NCBI GenBank assembly: GCA_041674345.1
Contig: JBAYVY010000098.1
Coordinates: 1-10,710, forward strand
Reading direction: 5' to 3'
Source of the DNA: JBAYVY01 sp041674345
Lineage (GTDB): Bacteria; Planctomycetota; Phycisphaerae; Phycisphaerales; Zrk34
DNA: 10,710 nt
Below are positions 7,285-10,710 of this stretch, piece by piece. Position 1 is the first letter of the stretch. Every line of letters starts with the position of its first letter. The notes under the pieces were generated by a model. It had not been told where the DNA came from. It searched no databases and saw nothing but the letters and a program-made list of their open reading frames with translations. A program made the position numbers and the translations under genes.

Positions 7285-7572
7285 CGCGGCCCATGGGGTG
7301 ACGAGCCGGCGCGAGGGTGACGTATTTATTTTCGATAGGCAACGCAATACGCCGATCCGCTGTGCGTTAATTTAGCGATACGGGATCCCACCGACCGCGA
7401 ACGAATCAGGCGTCAGGCGGAAAATCATGCGCGCTTCACGGGCCTGCGGCAATGGCCGGCTCGTGAGTCGCCGGCGCGATCGTCGCGCCTGGATGACCGC
7501 CTGTGTGAAACCTGTGTGAAATTTGAACCCACTCGTTTTTTCCTTTCATGGCCCGCAGGCCAGGAGTCACCG
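7285..7572. other. 288-bp intergenic region without a gene
   Basis: No credible reading frame is seen. The segment 7322-7380 is AT-richer than its surroundings and may hold promoter elements, but no clear -35/-10 pair was found. A short perfect dyad (GGCGCGA 7473-7479, TCGCGCC 7483-7489) has no T-run after it. The 11-bp tandem repeat listed separately lies near the 3' end. Confidence 0.5.
7500..7521. repeat. 11-bp perfect tandem repeat upstream of the secreted-protein gene
   Basis: CCTGTGTGAAA occurs twice in direct succession (7500-7510 and 7511-7521), 51 bases before ATG 7573. A period of about one helical turn is what two adjacent contacts of a regulator on one DNA face would need. TTGAAC (7523-7528) immediately follows and could be a -35, but no good -10 is spaced from it. 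A regulatory role is inference; the repeat itself is plain in the sequence. Confidence 0.6.
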
Positions 7573-8187
7573 ATGAGACCGAACCTTTTATTCACTTTTT
7601 GTCTGATGATCGTCGCGGGTGTTCTGGGCGGCGCGACCGCCCTGGCGCAGGATCAGAGCGACCCTTCCCCATTACCGTCGCGGCATTTGGCGGTACGCAC
7701 CCAAGCGGTGCTGGTCATTCCCGCGTCCAATTCCACCGACCCGGTTCGTTCCGTGCGACTGGCCGGATCGGGTGGGGCCGAAGTCCATCGAAATCACATC
7801 GCGTTGTTTTTCGACGTGCTGAACACCGACAGCGATGAAGTGATCGGCAGCGCGGTCGTGCGATGGAACAATCCGATGCCGATCAACCGCCGGGGTCAGT
7901 TCGAGACGCGCGGCCTGGCGACCGTGACGGTGGACAACGTGACTTATCAGATTCCCCTGAAACTGTCGGGCAAGGCGATGCTGATTCAGCCCGATCCCAC
8001 GGACCCGGCGGCAACCGACACGGGCACACCCCCGACCCCCGCGCGTCTGTGGGTCATTCGCGGCCAGTATCAGGGACGCGAAGCATCGGATGCCACCCCC
8101 GCGAATCGCGCGGTATTTCTGCGCGGTTTGTTCAACGGGCGTGAAGTTCCCGTGACCAATGGCGGCGACGACGTGACCGCCGAATAA
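7573..8187 (+). CDS. Secreted protein of unknown function
   Basis: I do not recognise the family. The 204-residue product starts with a clear Sec signal peptide: MRPN, a hydrophobic core LLFTFCLMIVAGVLGG, then ALA before QDQ, so cleavage after residue 25 is likely. The mature part is rich in Val, Thr, Asp, Pro and Asn and looks like beta-strands, with a Pro/Thr-rich linker (about 156-170, DPTDPAATDTGTPP). It has no Cys after the leader and no membrane anchor. ATG 7573 is well supported by AGGAG six bases upstream; the longer in-frame start at 7516 would hide the signal peptide. An intrinsic terminator follows, and the next gene is a pilin-like protein on the same strand. Confidence 0.75.
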   Translation: MRPNLLFTFCLMIVAGVLGGATALAQDQSDPSPLPSRHLAVRTQAVLVIPASNSTDPVRSVRLAGSGGAEVHRNHIALFFDVLNTDSDEVIGSAVVRWNNPMPINRRGQFETRGLATVTVDNVTYQIPLKLSGKAMLIQPDPTDPAATDTGTPPTPARLWVIRGQYQGREASDATPANRAVFLRGLFNGREVPVTNGGDDVTAE

Positions 8188-8206
8188 GCGACCTGATTTG
8201 TTCGCA

Positions 8207-8244
8207 CCGGCCGGCGGATCGCGCGATCCGCCGACCGGCTTTTT
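8207..8244 (+). terminator. Intrinsic (rho-independent) terminator
   Basis: A 14-bp stem with one mismatch (8207-8220 with 8225-8238, loop GCGC) is followed by C and five T residues (8240-8244). It lies 20 bases after the stop of the secreted-protein gene and 19 bases before the pilin-like ATG. It should end the upstream transcript, which implies separate or read-through expression of the pilin-like gene. Confidence 0.8.
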
Positions 8245-8263
8245 CGATCTTTGGAGCCATTCC

Positions 8264-8797
8264 ATGATGGGCGTGATTCATCGCAAGGGACTGACACTCG
8301 TTGAACTGATCGTGACCTTGGCGCTGATCGGGTTGCTGGCGGCGATGGTTGTTCCGGTCGCTGGTCGTGTGCGTGACGGCACCCGTTCGGCGGCTTGTCT
8401 GTCGAATCTGCGGCAGTTGACGCACGGGTTCGGTTTCTACGCCGCGGATCATCAGGGGCGGACTCCGCCGGATGAGGTGGCGATGATGTGGGACACGTTG
8501 TTTCATCCCTATCTGCCGAACCACAGGGTGTTCATTTGTCCGGCGGATCGGGAGGGCGCGGCGTTCGTCGATGCGGTTTCCTACGCCTGGCGCGACGGGT
8601 TGCAGACCCCATCCCCCGACGCGGCGTTGAGCGGGCGCAACTTGTACGCCGTCAGTCGCGGCGATCTGCTGTTGACCTTCGACGGCGGGGCCGACCCGCA
8701 TCAGACCGACCACCTCAACGGCGCGGCGATCACCGGCAGCGCCGCCGATTACACCGTTGAAGCGTTTGAAACCAACCTCGGCTGGAGTGTGTGGTAG
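8264..8797 (+). CDS. Type IV pilin-like / pseudopilin protein with prepilin leader and degenerate H-X9-DG-like tail
   Basis: The 177-residue protein begins with a short basic leader and the prepilin peptidase site, cleaved at G9/L10: RKG|LTLVELIVTLALIGLLAA. Glu is at mature position +5, and a hydrophobic helix runs to about residue 32, which anchors it in the membrane before assembly. RSAACLSNLRQL then follows, as in planctomycete and verrucomicrobial pseudopilins. The globular part contains YAADHQGRTPPDE and HRVFICPADREG. The C-terminal HLNGAAITGSAADYTVE is in the place of the H-X9-DG element of such proteins but lacks the DG. It probably belongs to a type II secretion-like or type IV pilus-like machine encoded elsewhere. 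ATG 8264 has GGAG seven bases upstream; ATG 8267 is an equal alternative. The longer frame from 8198 would run through the terminator and was rejected. Confidence 0.85.
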   Translation: MMGVIHRKGLTLVELIVTLALIGLLAAMVVPVAGRVRDGTRSAACLSNLRQLTHGFGFYAADHQGRTPPDEVAMMWDTLFHPYLPNHRVFICPADREGAAFVDAVSYAWRDGLQTPSPDAALSGRNLYAVSRGDLLLTFDGGADPHQTDHLNGAAITGSAADYTVEAFETNLGWSVW

Positions 8798-8830
8798 CGA
8801 AGGGCGTCGGGCATCCGATTCCTTGCGACG

Positions 8831-9001
8831 TGAGTTTTGGATAACCCGTGGCTTGCCGAATCGGGTAGCGAGTGGTGAGTAGCGAGTCGTGCGGCGGATA
8901 ACGCGAACCGGCGTGTCGGGCCGTTCCCACGTCAGGGGCCGACCGTCACTCGCTACCCGATGCACCCACCGCCCTTGCGGCAACGTCTTATCCAAAACTC
9001 A
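8831..9001. repeat. 171-bp palindromic element with two nested pairs of 14-bp arms
   Basis: Outer arms TGAGTTTTGGATAA (8831-8844) and its exact reverse complement (8988-9001) enclose inner arms TCGGGTAGCGAGTG (8861-8874) and its exact reverse complement (8947-8960). The spacers between outer and inner arms differ in length (16 and 27 bases). The left inner arm is followed by a second, related GTGAGTAGCGAGT. The centre (about 8888-8946) is GC-rich and not clearly palindromic. No transposase is present. The element nearly fills the gap between the pilin-like gene and the methyltransferase, and ends eight bases before ATG 9009. Confidence 0.8.
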
Positions 9002-9008
9002 GGTTAAT

Positions 9009-10103
9009 ATGGTGTGCATGAAGAACGACATGCCACAATTGCCGCCGGAAATGATGTTGATGCAGTTGGCCAGCGGGTATTGGGGCAGCGCGGCGCTGGG
9101 AGCGGCGGTGCAATGCGGATTGTTTGATGCGCTGGCCCCCGGAAATAAGCACCGTAGCGCGGCGGAAATCGCCGCGACGAAAGGGTTGGACGTGCGGCTG
9201 ACCGCGGCACTGGCTGATGCGATGACGGGGTTGGGGTTGTTGAGCAAGACGCAAGCCGGTTATGCGATCGCACCGGCGTTCGTGGAGCTGCTCGTGCCGG
9301 GCGGGGCGAGGGACATGCTGCCGGCGTTGCGGTTCAATCTGGATTTGTACCCGCTGTGGGGGCGATTGAGCGAAGCGGTCAAGAGCGGCAAACCCGTCGT
9401 GCCGCCGGGCGCGCATTTGGGGGACGATGCGGAGCGGACGAAACGGTTTGTGGAAGGAATGCACAGTCGCGCGCTGGCGCTGGGGCCGATGATACTGGCG
9501 GGCGTGGACGTGTCGGATCGCCAACGGTTGCTGGACGTGGGCGCGGGGCCTGGCACGTTCGGACGACAACTGGCGGCGAAGCATGAAGGGCTGCACGTCA
9601 CATTGCTCGATCTTCCGGGGGTGATCGCGGTGGCGAAACGGTTGTCGGCGGGACACGTGGCGGAAGAGCGGATTGATTATGTGGAGGCGGATTATCGCGG
9701 GGAGAATTGGGGTTTGCCGCGTTCGGAAGACCGCGACCAGCGGTCGCGGCTTTGTGAGGGGGACGACCAGCGGTCGCGGCTTTGTGGGTTTGACGCGGTG
9801 TTGTATTGCGGGGCGTTGCATCAGGAATCGGATGCGTCGGCGGGGGCGTTGATGCAAAAGTTGCATGGGGTGTTGGAGCGGGGCGGGAAGTTATTCGTGG
9901 TGGATTTGATGTTTGAGGACGACGGGGTGAAGCCGGCGTTCGCGGGGTTGTTCGCGCTGAATATGATGTTGTTCAACCCGCGGGCGCGCGTGTTCGCCGC
10001 CGGCGAGGTGGAACGGTTGTTGCGCGATGCGGGATTCACGGATGTGAAGACTGTTCGGGTTCCGGGAATGGGATATGCGACGGTGACAGGGATCAAATCA
10101 TGA
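9009..10103 (+). CDS. SAM-dependent methyltransferase, Methyltransf_2 type with N-terminal dimerisation domain
   Basis: The protein (364 residues from ATG 9009, 361 from ATG 9018) has the two-part layout of small-molecule O-methyltransferases. A helical winged-helix dimerisation domain (about 10-95) contains YWGSAALGAAVQCGLFDALA and LSKTQAGYAIAP. A Rossmann SAM domain follows, with motif I LLDVGAGPGTF (D176-G182), LLDLPGVI as the strand that binds SAM ribose, and FDAVLYCGALHQ and GGKLFVVDLMF as later core strands. Relatives methylate hydroxyls on secondary metabolites, carotenoids or quinone-like compounds; the substrate here is unknown. Between DYRGENWG and FDAVLYCG lies an in-frame insert of about 27 residues made of a repeated DNA element (see repeat at 9734). 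No strong Shine-Dalgarno is present; TAATAT (9005-9010) lies seven bases before ATG 9018, so a leaderless start there is conceivable. The stop overlaps the next gene (ATGA). Confidence 0.83.
   Translation: MVCMKNDMPQLPPEMMLMQLASGYWGSAALGAAVQCGLFDALAPGNKHRSAAEIAATKGLDVRLTAALADAMTGLGLLSKTQAGYAIAPAFVELLVPGGARDMLPALRFNLDLYPLWGRLSEAVKSGKPVVPPGAHLGDDAERTKRFVEGMHSRALALGPMILAGVDVSDRQRLLDVGAGPGTFGRQLAAKHEGLHVTLLDLPGVIAVAKRLSAGHVAEERIDYVEADYRGENWGLPRSEDRDQRSRLCEGDDQRSRLCGFDAVLYCGALHQESDASAGALMQKLHGVLERGGKLFVVDLMFEDDGVKPAFAGLFALNMMLFNPRARVFAAGEVERLLRDAGFTDVKTVRVPGMGYATVTGIKS
9734..9786 (+). repeat. Two in-frame 30-bp-period copies of a palindromic repeat inside the methyltransferase gene
   Basis: A 23-base unit is identical at 9734-9756 and 9764-9786, with a period of exactly 30 bases (ten codons). 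It encodes DQRSRLC twice. The core is palindromic: CCGCGACC-AGC-GGTCGCGG in the first copy (9732-9750) and GACC-AGC-GGTC in the second. It lies between two conserved core strands of the enzyme, where a surface loop is expected, so the frame and probably the fold survive. Confidence 0.85.
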
Positions 10104-10708
10104 AAACATTGACGATAATTGTGTGCGTGTGTTTGCTGGCGGGCGTGGTGTCGGCGCAAGCGAACAACTCCCGCGAACAGGCGAAGAATCTCGCCGAGCA
10201 GGCATACAAGGAGAACGCGGCGAAGTACGCGGGCAACGCGGAGGTGCTGGTGAAACCCGGCGTGCTGGCGGATCGCAAGAGCGGGACGGTGAAGGTGTGG
10301 GGCGTGGCGACGGGGGTGGGCGGGGGCGATCCGGTGGAGTTCGCACTGATACCTGCTGACAGCGGGAAGGATTACGAATCGCTGGCACTGGCGTTCGCAT
10401 CGACGGCGGACGTGGACGAGGCGTTGAAGTTCATCGGACTCAAGCCCGGCCGGGCGGTGGATTATGCGCGGATGATGTATTGGGCGCGCGGTCCGCGTGT
10501 ATCGATGACGTTCGGCTGGACCGATGACAAGGGTCAGGCGCACGAGCAGCCGGTGCGGACGTTGCTGCGGAATTCGCAGACGAACAAGGCATGGGAGGGG
10601 GAGTGGGATTACACCGGATCGCGCACGGCGGTCCCTCCGGAGGGTGTGAAGGTCTGGCCGCGCTGGCCGAAATCCCCGCCAGCCCGACCTTCACACCCTC
10701 CGGCGTGA
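10100..10708 (+). CDS. Secreted YdjY-like domain protein with C-terminus replaced by an inverted repeat
   Basis: The start ATG 10100 overlaps the methyltransferase stop (ATGA), a sign of translational coupling. The 202-residue frame opens with a Sec signal peptide, MKTLTIIVCVCLLAGVVSA, with cleavage likely after A19. A charged helical stretch (about 22-45) follows, then a region resembling the YdjY domain: VEFALIPADSGKDYESLALA (79-98) and ALKFIGLKPGR (108-118), similar to the family's G-E-x...HESLL...aL...G..PG pattern but without the His, and WEGEWDYTGS (about 165-174). The YdjY assignment is moderate. From residue 180 the frame enters an inverted repeat giving a Pro/Trp-rich tail, KVWPRWPKSPPARPSHPPA, before TGA two bases from the window end. 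The expected domain end is missing, so the gene is either truncated or carries a repeat insertion near its 3' end. Its function is unknown. Confidence 0.6.
   Translation: MKTLTIIVCVCLLAGVVSAQANNSREQAKNLAEQAYKENAAKYAGNAEVLVKPGVLADRKSGTVKVWGVATGVGGGDPVEFALIPADSGKDYESLALAFASTADVDEALKFIGLKPGRAVDYARMMYWARGPRVSMTFGWTDDKGQAHEQPVRTLLRNSQTNKAWEGEWDYTGSRTAVPPEGVKVWPRWPKSPPARPSHPPA
10637..10703. repeat. Inverted repeat with 18-bp perfect arms at the 3' end of the last gene
   Basis: CCGGAGGGTGTGAAGGTC (10637-10654) is repeated as its exact reverse complement at 10686-10703, with a 31-base GC-rich loop. It forms the last coding part of the YdjY-like frame. There is no T-run inside the window, so it is not clearly a terminator, although the window ends too soon to exclude one. 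Confidence 0.75.
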
Positions 10709-10710
10709 CA

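Noticed and set aside
7473..7489. GC-rich hairpin in the intergenic region considered as a terminator
   Set aside because: The stem is only 7 bp and no T-run follows. It is also almost 190 bases from the upstream stop codon.
8132..8995. 287-codon minus-strand frame across the pilin-like gene and the second palindrome
   Set aside because: It includes residues coded by the palindromic repeat (TRYSPLATR) and opposes a gene with a clear prepilin signature, so it is a shadow.
8889..9008. Upstream extension of the methyltransferase frame
   Set aside because: It lies inside the palindromic element, and the family match begins only after ATG 9009/9018.
9734..9786. Repeat units considered as a small CRISPR array
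   Set aside because: There are only two units with a 7-base spacer, in frame within a coding sequence, and no cas genes.

Overview
The window looks like chromosomal DNA of a GC-rich bacterium, most likely a member of the Planctomycetota (possibly a Phycisphaerae-type lineage). This is inference, not proof. The signs are a planctomycete-style prepilin/H-X9-DG-like protein, a divergent nucleoside-hydrolase-fold protein, a FapA (DUF342) remnant, and several palindromic dispersed-type repeats lying between and inside genes. Most genes are strongly GC-rich (sampled 60-base lines of rnr and the hydrolase-like gene count 68-70% GC). The restriction-modification pair in the middle is clearly lower (42-50% in two sampled lines).

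Layout. 3-95 is the tail of an unidentified protein, overlapping the start of a degraded fapA-like gene (95-977) that has lost much of its N-terminal half, changes frame near 262 and runs into a tRNA-Tyr(GTA) on the opposite strand (905-987), which has its own sigma70-like promoter. A YlbF/YmcA-family gene (1084-1482, minus) is divergent from rnr, encoding ribonuclease R (1691-4069, plus). The gap between them is filled by a 127-bp inverted-repeat element with 34-bp perfect ends. Right behind rnr come a putative type II restriction endonuclease (4094-4930) and, one base later, its presumed D12-class N6-adenine methyltransferase (4932-6089), a compact cassette probably acquired by transfer. A nucleoside-hydrolase-like protein (6136-7284) follows on the same strand.

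After a 288-bp gap with an 11-bp tandem repeat come a secreted protein of unknown function (7573-8187), an intrinsic terminator, and a type IV pilin-like/pseudopilin protein (8264-8797). A second palindromic element with two nested pairs of 14-bp arms (8831-9001) occupies the next gap. It is followed by a Methyltransf_2-type SAM-dependent methyltransferase (from 9009 or 9018 to 10103) whose ORF carries an in-frame, twice-repeated 30-bp palindromic insert. Overlapping its stop is a secreted YdjY-like protein (10100-10708) whose C-terminus is replaced by another inverted repeat at the window edge.

How things fit together. YlbF-family proteins and RNase R both touch RNA turnover in known systems, so the divergent pair may be a functional neighbourhood. 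The R-M pair is a self-contained defence cassette without a visible controller gene. The most unusual theme is the density of different palindromic repeats: two fill intergenic gaps, and two lie inside reading frames without breaking them or at a frame's end. No CRISPR array, rRNA, transposase or integrase is visible.
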